DNA of 64,000 bases from Gammaproteobacteria bacterium (GTDB lineage Bacteria; Pseudomonadota; Gammaproteobacteria; Steroidobacterales; GCA-2729495). The notes beneath the pieces are model-generated. The model did not search any database. It was not told the DNA's origin and was given only the letters and a program-made list of their open reading frames with translations. Position 1 is the first letter of the stretch. Each line of letters starts with the position of its first letter. Location: positions 1-64,000 of the forward strand of contig VGVH01000001.1 of the NCBI GenBank assembly GCA_016874095.1, written 5' to 3'. Of this stretch, positions 46,169-55,277 are shown one piece after another. A program made the position numbers and the translations under genes.

Positions 46169-47059
46169 ATGGGCCTGCAGGACTCCATCCGGACGAAATC
46201 CTTCACGCTGACGGCGGAGATGACGCCGGTCCCCGACGCCGCGGCAATGATCAGCCAGGCGCGCGGGCTGCTCGCGAGCGTCGACGCCGTGCAGGTCACC
46301 GACCACCCGACGGGCCAGCCACGCGTGCCGTCGCTCACGGCCGCCGCCGTGCTGCGCCACGCGGGCATCGACCCGGTGCTGCACCTCAACTGCCGCGACA
46401 AGAGCCGCGCGACGCTGCAGGGCGAGCTGCTCGGCGCCGCGACGCTCGGCGTGTCGAGCCTCTTCCTGATGCGCAACGGCCCGTTCAACGCCGATCCCGG
46501 CTCCGATGTCGAGCCCGCGGCCGAGGTCAGTGCCACCGACCTGATCGCGGCGGCCCGCGAGCTGCGCGACACCGAGTCGCCGGAGCGGCTCGGCCTCGCC
46601 GCCGCGCCGGATTTCTTCATCGGCGCCGTCGCCACCGTGTTCGACGCGCCGGCGGGCTGGGAACCGCGGGCGCTGCGCGCGAAGGTCGACGCGGGCGCGC
46701 GGTTCCTGCAGACCCAGCTCTGCCTCGACGTCGACCTGCTGCGCCGTTACCTGCGGCGCTTCCCGCCGACCCAACTGCCACGGCAATGCCACGTGATGGC
46801 GAGCCTCGCGGTGCCGGCGAGCGCCGACGGCGCCATCTGGCTGAAGCAGCGACTGCGCGGCGCGCTGGTGCCGGACGGGCTCGTCGCGCGGCTGCGCCAG
46901 GCACGCGATCCGGCCGCCGAGTCGGTCGCGGCCTGCGCGGAGCTGCTGCAGGAAATGACCGCCATCCCCGGCCTCGCCGGCGCGCGCTTCATCGCCCCGA
47001 CGGATCCCGCGCTGCTGAGCGCCGTCGTGGCGGCGTCGGGCCTGCGCGGGGGGGCATGA
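46169..47059 (+). CDS. MetF-like methylenetetrahydrofolate reductase
   Basis: A 296-residue TIM-barrel protein of the MTHFR family, which interconverts 5,10-methylene- and 5-methyl-tetrahydrofolate with FAD. It has FTLTAEMTPVPDAAAM at the strand 1 position, VQVTDHPTGQPRVPSL, PVLHLNCRDKSRATLQGELL and GAATLGVSSLFLMRNG. It is diverged from housekeeping MetF and lies in a catabolic operon beside an FAD amine oxidase. It may therefore serve folate-linked methyl oxidation instead of methionine synthesis, which would match the GcvT-like gene at 61866. Confidence 0.78.
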   Translation: MGLQDSIRTKSFTLTAEMTPVPDAAAMISQARGLLASVDAVQVTDHPTGQPRVPSLTAAAVLRHAGIDPVLHLNCRDKSRATLQGELLGAATLGVSSLFLMRNGPFNADPGSDVEPAAEVSATDLIAAARELRDTESPERLGLAAAPDFFIGAVATVFDAPAGWEPRALRAKVDAGARFLQTQLCLDVDLLRRYLRRFPPTQLPRQCHVMASLAVPASADGAIWLKQRLRGALVPDGLVARLRQARDPAAESVAACAELLQEMTAIPGLAGARFIAPTDPALLSAVVAASGLRGGA

Positions 47060-48331
47060 ATGGCGGAGCATTGCCGCTCCTGGTACGCCGCGACCGCCAA
47101 TGATCGGCGCGGGCACCCGTCGCTCGCCGGCGAGCAGGCAGCAGACGTCTGCGTCATCGGCGCCGGGTTTACCGGCCTGTCGGCGGCGCTCACGCTCGCC
47201 GAGCGCGGCTACTCGGTCGCGGTGGTGGAGGCGCAGCGCGTCGGCTGGGGCGCCTCGGGCCGCAACGGCGGGCAGCTCATCGGCGACCCCGGCACCGAGG
47301 CACGCATGCGCCGGCGCCTCGGCGAGGCCGACGCCGATGCGCTGTGGGCGCTGCGCTGGCGCGGGCATGAGATCGTCGAGGAGCGCGTCCGTGGCTACGC
47401 GATAGACTGCGATTTCCGGCGCGGCTACGTCGACGTGGCCATCAAGCCGCGGCAGATGCGCGACCTGGAGGCCGACCACGCGTACCTTCAACAGCGGGGC
47501 TTCGCCGACGAGTCGCGCCTGCTCGGCGCGGCCGAAGTGGCGGAGCTGCTCGGCACGACCGCTTACGTCGGCGGGCTGACCAACTTCCGCAACGGCCACC
47601 TGCACCCGCTCAACCTCTGCCTCGGCGAGGCGCGCGCGGCGGTGTCGCGCGGCGTGCGCGTGTTCGAGCAGTCACCCGTCACGCGGATCGAGCACGGCGC
47701 GCGGCCGCGGGTCGTCACGGATCGCGGTGCCGTGAGCGCCGAGGCGGTGCTGCTTGCCGGCGACGCGCTCCACCGGCTCGAGGGCCGGCGGCTCGACGGG
47801 CACACGTTCAACGCCGGCAGCTTCATCATCGCCACCGCGCCGCTGCCCGCGGAAGCGCGCCGGCGGATCAACCCGCGCGACCTCGCGGTCTGCGACGGCA
47901 ACCACCTGCTCGACTACTTCCGCCTGTCGGCGGACGGGCGCCTGCTCTTCGGCGGCCGCTGCAACTATTCCGGGCGCGAGCCGGCGAGCATCCGCCGCGC
48001 GCTCGTCCCGCGCATGCTGAAGCTCTACCCGGAGCTCCGGGACGTGGCGATCGAGTACGAGTGGGGCGGGCTGGTGGGCGTGGTGCCGAACCGCATCCCG
48101 CTGCTGGGCCGCTCCGCGCCGAACGTGTACTTCGCGCAGGGCTACTCGGGCAACGGCATCAACATGAGCCACATCGCCGGCGAGATCGTGGCGGATGCGA
48201 TCGACGGCACGCTGGCGCGACTCGATCTCTTCGAGCGCATCGGCCACCGGCGGCTGCCGCTCGGGCGCTGGGGCGGTGATCGCCTCATGGCGCTGGCGCT
48301 TGCCTGGTACCGGCTGCGCGACCTGCTGTAG
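47060..48331 (+). CDS. FAD-dependent amine oxidoreductase (PuuB/OrdL-like)
   Basis: A 423-residue DAO-family flavoenzyme. Dinucleotide motif VCVIGAGFTGLSAALTLAER, then the PuuB-like block GWGASGRNGGQLIGDPG and the C-terminal FAD block NVYFAQGYSGNGINMSHIAG. Members oxidise gamma-glutamyl-putrescine, sarcosine-like or other secondary amines. The start is the base after the MetF-like stop codon, so the two are co-translated. Last gene of the operon; it converges on a TonB receptor. Confidence 0.87.
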   Translation: MAEHCRSWYAATANDRRGHPSLAGEQAADVCVIGAGFTGLSAALTLAERGYSVAVVEAQRVGWGASGRNGGQLIGDPGTEARMRRRLGEADADALWALRWRGHEIVEERVRGYAIDCDFRRGYVDVAIKPRQMRDLEADHAYLQQRGFADESRLLGAAEVAELLGTTAYVGGLTNFRNGHLHPLNLCLGEARAAVSRGVRVFEQSPVTRIEHGARPRVVTDRGAVSAEAVLLAGDALHRLEGRRLDGHTFNAGSFIIATAPLPAEARRRINPRDLAVCDGNHLLDYFRLSADGRLLFGGRCNYSGREPASIRRALVPRMLKLYPELRDVAIEYEWGGLVGVVPNRIPLLGRSAPNVYFAQGYSGNGINMSHIAGEIVADAIDGTLARLDLFERIGHRRLPLGRWGGDRLMALALAWYRLRDLL

Positions 48332-48352
48332 CCGCGGCGTGCCGGCGGCGGG

Positions 48353-50671
48353 TCAGAACTCGTAGCGGAACTGCAAGCCGAGCGTCCGCGGGCGGTTGAC
48401 GGAGAGTCGCCGTACGAACCAGCGGTTGTTCATGAAGATCTCGGCTTCCTCGTCCCAGACGTTGTCGACGAACAGCGACGCCGTCCAGGTCTCGGTCTCC
48501 ACGCCGACGCGGAAGTCGCCGGTCTGGTACGAGGGGTGCTCGTAGACGGGATTGCCCCGGACCACCGACTCGATGCCCTCCAGCGAGTTCACCGAGTCGC
48601 CAACGTAGGCGTAGTCGAAGCGTGCGAACGGCTCGCCACCGAATAGGGTCGTATCGGGCCGGAATTCCACGCCCACGGTGACGGTCCAGTCGGGTGTGAG
48701 CGGCAGGCGCGCACCGTCGGTGACGGTGAAAGAGTACGAGTTGTCGTCGTCGTCCGTGACAGTGAACGTGGACGCCTCCGCGACCTCCGCGTCGTTCCAG
48801 CCGAAGGCGCCGTCGATCGTCCAGTTCTCGGTCACCTGCATGGCGAATTCCGCCTCGATGCCGGTGATCTCCGCGGTCGGGAAGTTGACGAAGCCGAGCT
48901 GGAAGACGCCGGGCTGCGGATCCTCGATCTGCACCGCGAAGTCGTCCCACTCCATGTAGTAGGCGGCGATGTTCACGCGCAGCCTGTTGTCGAGCCACTC
49001 CGTCTTGGCGCCAATCTCGTAGTTATGCAGCTCGTCGGAGTCGTAACTGCTCGGCAGCAGCGACTCCTGCCGCACGGGGCTCGCGCCGCCGACCCGGAAG
49101 CCCTCCGAGTAGGTGAAGTAGACGAGCTTGTCGTCGGTGACGCGCCAGGTGGCGTTGAACCGGCCCACCGTCCCGGACTCGCTCGTGTCCTGCCGGTCGT
49201 CGAGGACGGGCACACCCTGCGGCTGCTCCTGGTACTGCGTGAAGCTCCGGTCGTAGTCGAACCAGCGCGCACCGGCGGTGATCGTGAAGTTCTCGGTGAT
49301 GTCGAAGGCGACCTCGCCGAACACGGCGAGCTCCTCGAGCTCCGTCTCGTAGCGACCGAGGAACCAGGTGTCCGTCGGCTCGATGTCGTAGTTCGTGTCG
49401 AAGAACTCGAACGACGGCGTCGACGCATAGTCCCGCACGTTGCTGTCGAAGGCGGTGCGGGCCTGGTCGTCGCTGTAGAACGCGCCGACGAGCCAGGACC
49501 AGCGGCTCGAGTCGTCCGCGAGGGAAGCGAGCCGTGCCTCCACGGTCGTCGTCTCGGTCTTTTCGTTTTCCACGACGTAGCCACGCGGGTCGCCGCCGAA
49601 GTCGTAGACCACCCTGTCGTACGCGATCGCGCGCTGGTTGAACGCGAACTCGTAGTCGGTGGCGTCGGTCTCGTAGCGGAAGTCGCGGTCGAAGTAGGCC
49701 GTGGTGACCATGAGGTCGGCGAACGGCAGCCGCGCGTTGACGGTGAGTGCGAGCTGGTACCACTTGTCGTCGAGCGGCTCCTGCTCGAAGCGGACCTGCT
49801 GCCGGCTGCCGGCGTTGTCGGGGTTCACGTCGCCGTTCGCGTCGGCTTCCAGATCCTGGAAGATCGCGGCAACCGTGAGGTCGACGTCCTCGCTGATGTC
49901 CCAGCGCAGCGCCGCGCGGCCGCCCGTCGTCGTCGCGGAGTTGACGTCGTCCTCGACCTGGTTGGCGTTGTCGAACGTGCCGCCCTGGCTGTCCGACAGC
50001 ACGTTGTCGATGAAGCCCGCGTCCTCCGTCCGGAACCCGACGAGCCGCAATGCGATCTTGTTCTCGGCGAGCGGGATGTTGACGGCGCCGCTGACGTCGT
50101 AGCCCGCCTCGCCGTCATGCGTCTGCGTCAGGACGCCCTCGGCCCAGGCGTCGAATTCCGTCGGGTCCGGCTTGTTGGTGATGACGCGCAGCGTGCCCGA
50201 CTGCGAGCTCGCGCCGTACAGCGTGCCCTGCGGGCCGCGCAGCGCCTCGATGCGCTCGATGTCGATGAGCCGCGGGTCGGGATTGCGGCCGCCCGCGGTG
50301 ATGGGTTGCTCGTCGAGGTACAGGCCGGCGGAAGACACCGACCCGAAGCTGAGGCCCGAGGAAGCGACGCCGCGGAACACGATCGCGGTGCCGCCCGGCT
50401 CGCGCTGGCCGAGCGAGAGGCCGGGGATGAACTTCGCGTAGTCGTCCATCTGCTGCAGGCCGCGCAGCGCGATGGCGTCCGTGTCGAAGGCGGAGACCGA
50501 TGCCGGCACGTCCTGGAGTTGCTCGGCGCGGCGGGTGGCGGTGACAACGATCTCGTCGAGGCCGCCGGTCTCCTCGGCGAGGGCATCGCCCGTTCCGGCG
50601 ACGGCCGTCGAGACGGCCGCGGCCAGTGCAGTTGGGCCCGAGGGCCCCGCGTTCCGCTTGGTGCCACTCAT
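48353..50671 (-). CDS. TonB-dependent receptor
   Basis: A 772-residue outer-membrane receptor. A signal-like N-terminus is followed by the TonB box GGLDEIVVTATRR, the plug (LQDVPASVSAFDTDAIALRG, IERIEALRGPQGTLYGASSQ) and a barrel ending LGLQFRYEF. It lacks the N-terminal extension of the receptor at 10197. Plug motifs resemble the broad FyuA/siderophore-like group, but many with this form take up non-iron compounds. Its place beside amine-catabolic genes suggests uptake for that pathway; cargo unknown. Confidence 0.9.
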   Translation of the reverse strand: MSGTKRNAGPSGPTALAAAVSTAVAGTGDALAEETGGLDEIVVTATRRAEQLQDVPASVSAFDTDAIALRGLQQMDDYAKFIPGLSLGQREPGGTAIVFRGVASSGLSFGSVSSAGLYLDEQPITAGGRNPDPRLIDIERIEALRGPQGTLYGASSQSGTLRVITNKPDPTEFDAWAEGVLTQTHDGEAGYDVSGAVNIPLAENKIALRLVGFRTEDAGFIDNVLSDSQGGTFDNANQVEDDVNSATTTGGRAALRWDISEDVDLTVAAIFQDLEADANGDVNPDNAGSRQQVRFEQEPLDDKWYQLALTVNARLPFADLMVTTAYFDRDFRYETDATDYEFAFNQRAIAYDRVVYDFGGDPRGYVVENEKTETTTVEARLASLADDSSRWSWLVGAFYSDDQARTAFDSNVRDYASTPSFEFFDTNYDIEPTDTWFLGRYETELEELAVFGEVAFDITENFTITAGARWFDYDRSFTQYQEQPQGVPVLDDRQDTSESGTVGRFNATWRVTDDKLVYFTYSEGFRVGGASPVRQESLLPSSYDSDELHNYEIGAKTEWLDNRLRVNIAAYYMEWDDFAVQIEDPQPGVFQLGFVNFPTAEITGIEAEFAMQVTENWTIDGAFGWNDAEVAEASTFTVTDDDDNSYSFTVTDGARLPLTPDWTVTVGVEFRPDTTLFGGEPFARFDYAYVGDSVNSLEGIESVVRGNPVYEHPSYQTGDFRVGVETETWTASLFVDNVWDEEAEIFMNNRWFVRRLSVNRPRTLGLQFRYEF

Positions 50672-50743
50672 GAGTCGCTACCCCCCTGTGATCCCGGGTC
50701 CATGTTATTGATCGGTGCCGAACCTGTCGAGTATTTTCCCGCC

Positions 50744-51331
50744 ATGGACATCGAGGTGCCGCTCCGCTCTCTCGGGCCCGTGGCGATGGAGCCGCTGGCC
50801 GCCGCAGTCCTGGCCCAGGAGGATGCCGCGTGGAGCGAAAACCAGCAGCGGCAGCAGGATTACGAGGTCCACGAACAGACCGCCTCGATCGTGTTGCTGT
50901 TCGCGGACGTGTCCGCGTGGCCGGCGGTCGAGGTGAGCAAGCAGCCGGGCTGGGACCGACTGGCCGCCGTCGCGGTGCCGGTCATGCACGAAATCATCGG
51001 CCGCTGGTACCCGCCCGGCGGCACGATCATCCGGGCGATGGCCGCGAAGCTCATGGCGGGCGGGCGGATCCTGCCGCACCGCGATTCGCACGCCTCGTTC
51101 GGCGCCGGGCACCGCATCCACGTGCCCGTCAGCACCAACCCGCGCGTGCGCTTCATGATCGACGGCAAGCCCTTCCAGCTCGAGGTGGGACAGGCGTACG
51201 AGGTCAACAACCAGAAGGTCCACAGCGTGATGAACAAGGGCGATTCGGATCGAATCACGTTCATCTTCGACTATGTACCGCGAGGCGCGCCGCCGGCCGC
51301 CAGGCGCTCGGATCCGGCCGGGGCCTCGTAA
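50744..51331 (+). CDS. Aspartyl/asparaginyl beta-hydroxylase family protein
   Basis: A 195-residue 2-oxoglutarate/Fe(II) dioxygenase-like protein with the HxD...H facial triad in GGRILPHRDSHASFG and NNQKVHSVMNKGD, and an Arg for 2-oxoglutarate in SDRITFIFDY. ATG 50702 is an alternative start in frame. It is divergent from the TonB receptor. Its 3' end overlaps the convergent TPR-sulfotransferase gene by 61 bp. Substrate unknown. Confidence 0.82.
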   Translation: MDIEVPLRSLGPVAMEPLAAAVLAQEDAAWSENQQRQQDYEVHEQTASIVLLFADVSAWPAVEVSKQPGWDRLAAVAVPVMHEIIGRWYPPGGTIIRAMAAKLMAGGRILPHRDSHASFGAGHRIHVPVSTNPRVRFMIDGKPFQLEVGQAYEVNNQKVHSVMNKGDSDRITFIFDYVPRGAPPAARRSDPAGAS

Positions 51332-53337
51332 TTGCGATAGCGCTCCCGCAGCGGGGCGAGGACCTCCAGCAGTTCGCCGAGGTGCGGCTCGTAGTGGCGC
51401 CAGCGGCCGACCGCGTCCGCATAGATAGGCTGGCGCACCTGCTCGGCGCTCGGCGTGCGCACTGCGCGCTCCGTCTCGTGGAAGCGCAGGCAGCCATCCT
51501 CCCAGGGCAGGCCGCAGAATTCGACCAGGCGTGACGCCTGGCCAGCGAGGTCAGCCACCACGTCCTCGTACTGCACCGTGAGCACGCGCCCCGGCAGCAC
51601 GGCGGCCCAGTGGTCCATCATCCGCTGGTACTGCAGCCAGTACTCGCCGATCTCGTTCAGGTCGTAAGTGAACGCCTGGCCCCTGGCAAACAGCTGGCGG
51701 TAGCAGCCGAGCGCAGCATCGAGCGGGTGGCGCCGCGCGTCGATGATCTTCGCGTCTGGCAGGATCAGCGCCAGCAGGCCGACGTGCGGAAAGTTGTTCG
51801 GGTTCTTGTCGATGAAGCGCGGCTTCGCCGTCCTGCGGTGCAGGCGGGCGTGGCCCACGTAGGCCTCGCCGAGCGCGCGGAGCTCCGCGTCAGTGGCGTC
51901 GTGCAGCGCTTCCGGGTACTGCAGCCCGTCGGCGCGCCGTCTGTTGAGCGACAGCGCCACACGGCTCAGGTAGGGAAGCTCGCTCGTGCCCTCGACCTGG
52001 CTGTGGCTCGCGAGAATCTGTTCGAGCAGCGTCGAGCCCGAGCGCGGCAGGCCGACGATGAAGATCGGCGCCGCGTCGCGCAGGCCGTTGCCGGCGCGGG
52101 CCGCGAGGAATTCCGCGTCGAAGACCTCGACCAGGCGATCGTTCGTCATCTCGGTGTGCACGGGGTCGTAGCTGACCTCCGTGCGCTGGCGGTCGTTGCC
52201 GGCGCGGTAGCGTTCCCAGGCCGGTCCGTACTCGCCGCGGTCCTCGTGCGCCTTCGCCAGTGCGAACAGGAAGTTCACCTCTGACTGCACGGTGAGGCCG
52301 CCGCCCGCGAGGCGCGCCTCCATGGCGGCGATCTCCTCGGCGCCGAACCGGTAGGTCTTCAGGTTCGCGAGGCTCCACCAGGCCTCGCCGCCGTCCGGGC
52401 GCGCGTCGATGCAGGACTTGTACGCCGCGACGGCGTCCGCAGCGCGGCCCTCCGTCTTGTGCAGGTGGCCGATGCCGAGCAGCGCACCGGCGTGCGCCGG
52501 CCGGAGTTCCAGGCAGCGCTCGTAGGCCGCGACCGCCTCGCGGGTCAGTGCGGCGGACGCCAGCGTCGAGCCGCGGAGGTAGTGCACCTGCGGGTTGTCC
52601 GGCTCGAGCGCGAGTGCGCGGTCAAAGCACTGCAGGGCCTCGGCGTAGCGTTCCTGCTCCTTGCGCAGCCGCCCGAGGTCGAGCAGCGCCGCGGTGAAGT
52701 CGGACGCGATCGCAATGGCGCGCTCCAGCAGGCGCTCGGCCTTGTCGGCCTTGCCGTTGCGGAGCGCGATGGCGGCGAGCAGCCGCAGGGCGTCGACATT
52801 GCGCGGCCGCTGCCGCAGCACGCGCCGGTAGAGCTGCGCCGCCTCGGCGAAGCGGCCTTCCTTCTGGTGCTCCGCGGCGAGCGCCATCAGCCGCCGCTCC
52901 GGCGACAGCGCGAAACAGCGCTCGAACGCCGCGTCCGCCTCGCGCCCGCGACCGAGCATCGCCAGGGCCCTGCCCAGCGCGTGCCATGCGCTCTCCTGCG
53001 TCTCGTCGAGTGTCGTGGCGACCTCCAGCAGGGCCAGCGCCTCGGCCGGACGCCCGAGCCGGGTGAGCAGGTAGCCGAGGTCCTCGTGCGGCTTCGCGAA
53101 GCCCGGCGCGAGCGCGATCACTCGCCGCAGCTCCGCCTCGGCTTCCTCGTTGCGGTTGAGCTTGACCAGGATCGCGCCGAGCAGGCCGCTTGCGTTGACA
53201 TCGCGGGGCCGGGCGGCGAGCGCCTCGCGGCAGAGTGCCTCGGCGCGACCGAGGTCACCCGCGTCGACGGCCGCGATCGTCGCCTCGAACGCGGCCCGGG
53301 ATGACAGTGTCGTGGCACGGGAGGGTCGTTGCGTCAT
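51271..53337 (-). CDS. TPR-repeat sulfotransferase family protein
   Basis: A 688-residue protein. The first ~370 residues are about ten TPR units (for example AEAELRRVIALAPGFAKPHE, AAQLYRRVLRQRPRNVDALR, ALQCFDRALALEPDNPQVHY). The rest is a sulfotransferase domain with the PAPS phosphosulfate loop FIVGLPRSGSTLLEQILASH and the 3'-phosphate site YDLNEIGEYWLQYQRM region. Such fusions are widespread in Gram-negatives, mostly with unknown acceptors. ATG 53337 is chosen over TTG 53343. Last gene of the TetR-led minus-strand operon. Confidence 0.87.
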   Translation of the reverse strand: MTQRPSRATTLSSRAAFEATIAAVDAGDLGRAEALCREALAARPRDVNASGLLGAILVKLNRNEEAEAELRRVIALAPGFAKPHEDLGYLLTRLGRPAEALALLEVATTLDETQESAWHALGRALAMLGRGREADAAFERCFALSPERRLMALAAEHQKEGRFAEAAQLYRRVLRQRPRNVDALRLLAAIALRNGKADKAERLLERAIAIASDFTAALLDLGRLRKEQERYAEALQCFDRALALEPDNPQVHYLRGSTLASAALTREAVAAYERCLELRPAHAGALLGIGHLHKTEGRAADAVAAYKSCIDARPDGGEAWWSLANLKTYRFGAEEIAAMEARLAGGGLTVQSEVNFLFALAKAHEDRGEYGPAWERYRAGNDRQRTEVSYDPVHTEMTNDRLVEVFDAEFLAARAGNGLRDAAPIFIVGLPRSGSTLLEQILASHSQVEGTSELPYLSRVALSLNRRRADGLQYPEALHDATDAELRALGEAYVGHARLHRRTAKPRFIDKNPNNFPHVGLLALILPDAKIIDARRHPLDAALGCYRQLFARGQAFTYDLNEIGEYWLQYQRMMDHWAAVLPGRVLTVQYEDVVADLAGQASRLVEFCGLPWEDGCLRFHETERAVRTPSAEQVRQPIYADAVGRWRHYEPHLGELLEVLAPLRERYRNYEAPAGSERLAAGGAPRGT

Positions 53338-53355
53338 GGGCAAGCAGGTCTGCGC

Positions 53356-54573
53356 TCAACCCGCCGGCGCAGCCGTCGCCGCGCGCAGCGCGGCGATGTA
53401 CCAGTCGAGGAAGGCGGCGGTGAACGCCTCCATTTCCGACAGCGGCCCCGGCACGTACCAGCGCGATGCGACGCCCTCCTGGTTGCGTTCGATGATCGTC
53501 TTGTCGGCGATCGTCGTGACGTCCCAGAGCCAGGTGAGGTCGGCGAGGTTGTAGTCGCGGCCCTCGACGGCCGATTCGTTGACGAGCCACGTTATCTCGC
53601 AGTCCGTGGCGTGCTGGCCGCGCGGCGTGAAGCGGTAGAGGACGACGTGGTCGCAGTAGGCGAGGCCGAAGGTGGTCGCTCCGAGGTGCAGGTCCGTCGT
53701 GCCGCCGTCGAAGGCGCGGATCGTGCCGAGCAGCGGCGCCACCGGCTGGCCGTCGCGGCTGCCGCTCAGTTGCCCGTGGAAGAGCGGGTAGCGGTCGAAG
53801 CCGCGCTCGATCCCGAGCCTGCCGGCATCCAGCCACGAGCGCCGCACGACGTGCTGCGTCAGCCCTGCATCCGGGGCGCGGGCCATCACCTGCCGCAGCT
53901 CCGCCTCGAACTCCGCGGGCGGCACGGCCCGGCCGTGCGCGACCGAGTATTCCGGATGCGCCGGGCCGCAGTGGTAGCACTCGCAGTAGTTCTCTACCGT
54001 GAGCTTCCAGTTGGCGGCGATCGGGTAGTTCTGCCGGTGCGCCACCTTCGCCTTCCCGAGCGCGTACGGCGCGAGCGGCGCCGCCATGTCCGCGGCCAGC
54101 TCGTCGAACGGCGGCGGATCGGCGGCAAAGTTGATGAAGACCAGCCCCTCGAGCAGCCGCACGTGCAGCCGCCGCAGCCCGTAGTCGCCCTTTGCGACGC
54201 TCTGCGAAAGATGCGCCGCCGCGCGCAGGCTGCCGTCGAGGCCGTAGGTCCAGCCATGGTAGCGGCACACGAGGCGCGAGTCGTGGCCGCTCGCCGCGAC
54301 GCACACGCGCGAGCCGCGGTGCCGGCAGACGTTGAGCAGCGCATTGATCGCGCCGTCGGCACCGCGCACGACGATCACCGACTCGCCGGCGATCTCGTGC
54401 AGGAACCAGTCGCCGGCGCGCGGGACCTGCGACTGGTGGCCGACATAGAGCCAGGAGCGCAGGAAGATCGCGCCGATCTCGGCCTCGTAGATGGTCGGAT
54501 CGGCGTAGAAGCCGCCCTGCAGGGCGAAGCCCGGCCGAAACCCGGCGAGGAGCGCATGCAGGCCGGCCGTCAT
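53356..54573 (-). CDS. Rieske oxygenase alpha subunit, quaternary-amine type
   Basis: A 405-residue ring-hydroxylating-type oxygenase. Rieske ligands are C83, H85, C103 and H106 (CRHRGSRVC, CRYHGWTYG). The mononuclear iron site is ENYCECYHCGPAHPEY with H201 and H206. The bridging position is Glu198, as in carnitine oxygenase CntA (E205, H208, H213, same spacing), rather than the usual Asp. Glycine-betaine, carnitine and stachydrine oxygenases are of this group and remove or release methylamine groups. Its ATG overlaps the PotC stop. The reductase partner is not in the window. Confidence 0.88.
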   Translation of the reverse strand: MTAGLHALLAGFRPGFALQGGFYADPTIYEAEIGAIFLRSWLYVGHQSQVPRAGDWFLHEIAGESVIVVRGADGAINALLNVCRHRGSRVCVAASGHDSRLVCRYHGWTYGLDGSLRAAAHLSQSVAKGDYGLRRLHVRLLEGLVFINFAADPPPFDELAADMAAPLAPYALGKAKVAHRQNYPIAANWKLTVENYCECYHCGPAHPEYSVAHGRAVPPAEFEAELRQVMARAPDAGLTQHVVRRSWLDAGRLGIERGFDRYPLFHGQLSGSRDGQPVAPLLGTIRAFDGGTTDLHLGATTFGLAYCDHVVLYRFTPRGQHATDCEITWLVNESAVEGRDYNLADLTWLWDVTTIADKTIIERNQEGVASRWYVPGPLSEMEAFTAAFLDWYIAALRAATAAPAG

Positions 54574-55274
54574 GGCGAAACCCTCCCGGGGATGCTGCGG
54601 GCCGCGGAACGCTCGCGGTGGCGCGTCAGGGCCGCCGCCGCCAGGACGCCGATCACCACCAGCAGGATGATCAGCGTGGCGATGGCGTTGATGTCCGGCG
54701 TCACGCCGAGGCGCACCTTGGCGAAGATCAGCATGGGCAGCGTGGTCGCGCCGGGGCCCGAGGCGAAGCTCGAGATCACCAGGTCGTCGAGCGACAGCGT
54801 GAAGGCGAGGAGCCAGCCCGCGACCAGGGCCGGCAGCAGCATCGGCACCGTGATGTCGAAGAAGACGCGCAGCGGCCGGCCGCCGAGGTCCATGGCCGCC
54901 TCCTCGAGCGACTCGTCGAGGCTCGCCAGGCGCGAGCGCACCACGACGGCGACGTAGGCCATCGAGAACGTGATGTGCGCGATGGTGATTGTCGTCGCGC
55001 CGCGATTCGCAGGCCAGCCGATCCAGTCGGCGAGCGTGATGAAGAAGAACAGCAGCGAGAGGCCGGTGATGATCTCCGGCATCACCAGCGGCGCGCTGAT
55101 CATGCCGCCGAGGAGGAGCTGGCCGCGGAAGCGCGGCAGGCGCGCGAGCGCCAGCGCCGCCAGCGCGCCGAGGACGGTAGCGACGGTCGCGCTCACGGCG
55201 GCGGGCGCGACCGGCGCCCACGCCATGCCCCAGAGCACGGCGCCGGCGAGCATCGCGGGCCGCAGGGCCGGCAT
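54570..55274 (-). CDS. Truncated PotC/PotI-type ABC transporter permease
   Basis: A 234-residue permease with the EAA loop SLEEAAMDLGGRPLRVFFDI and the PotC-like block SLDDLVISSFASGPGATTLP. It lacks the first TM helix and periplasmic loop (about 40-60 residues) of a full PotC. The start follows the acyl-CoA dehydrogenase stop in the same frame with one codon between. No PotA, PotB or PotD gene is nearby. A deletion probably removed its 5' end, so it may not function. The family transports polyamines or related amines. Confidence 0.75.
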   Translation of the reverse strand: MPALRPAMLAGAVLWGMAWAPVAPAAVSATVATVLGALAALALARLPRFRGQLLLGGMISAPLVMPEIITGLSLLFFFITLADWIGWPANRGATTITIAHITFSMAYVAVVVRSRLASLDESLEEAAMDLGGRPLRVFFDITVPMLLPALVAGWLLAFTLSLDDLVISSFASGPGATTLPMLIFAKVRLGVTPDINAIATLIILLVVIGVLAAAALTRHRERSAARSIPGRVSP

Positions 55275-55277
55275 CGG

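Noticed and set aside
46169-47059. Calling the reductase housekeeping metF
   Set aside because: It is diverged and lies in a tight operon with an amine oxidase and amidohydrolase, not with methionine genes.
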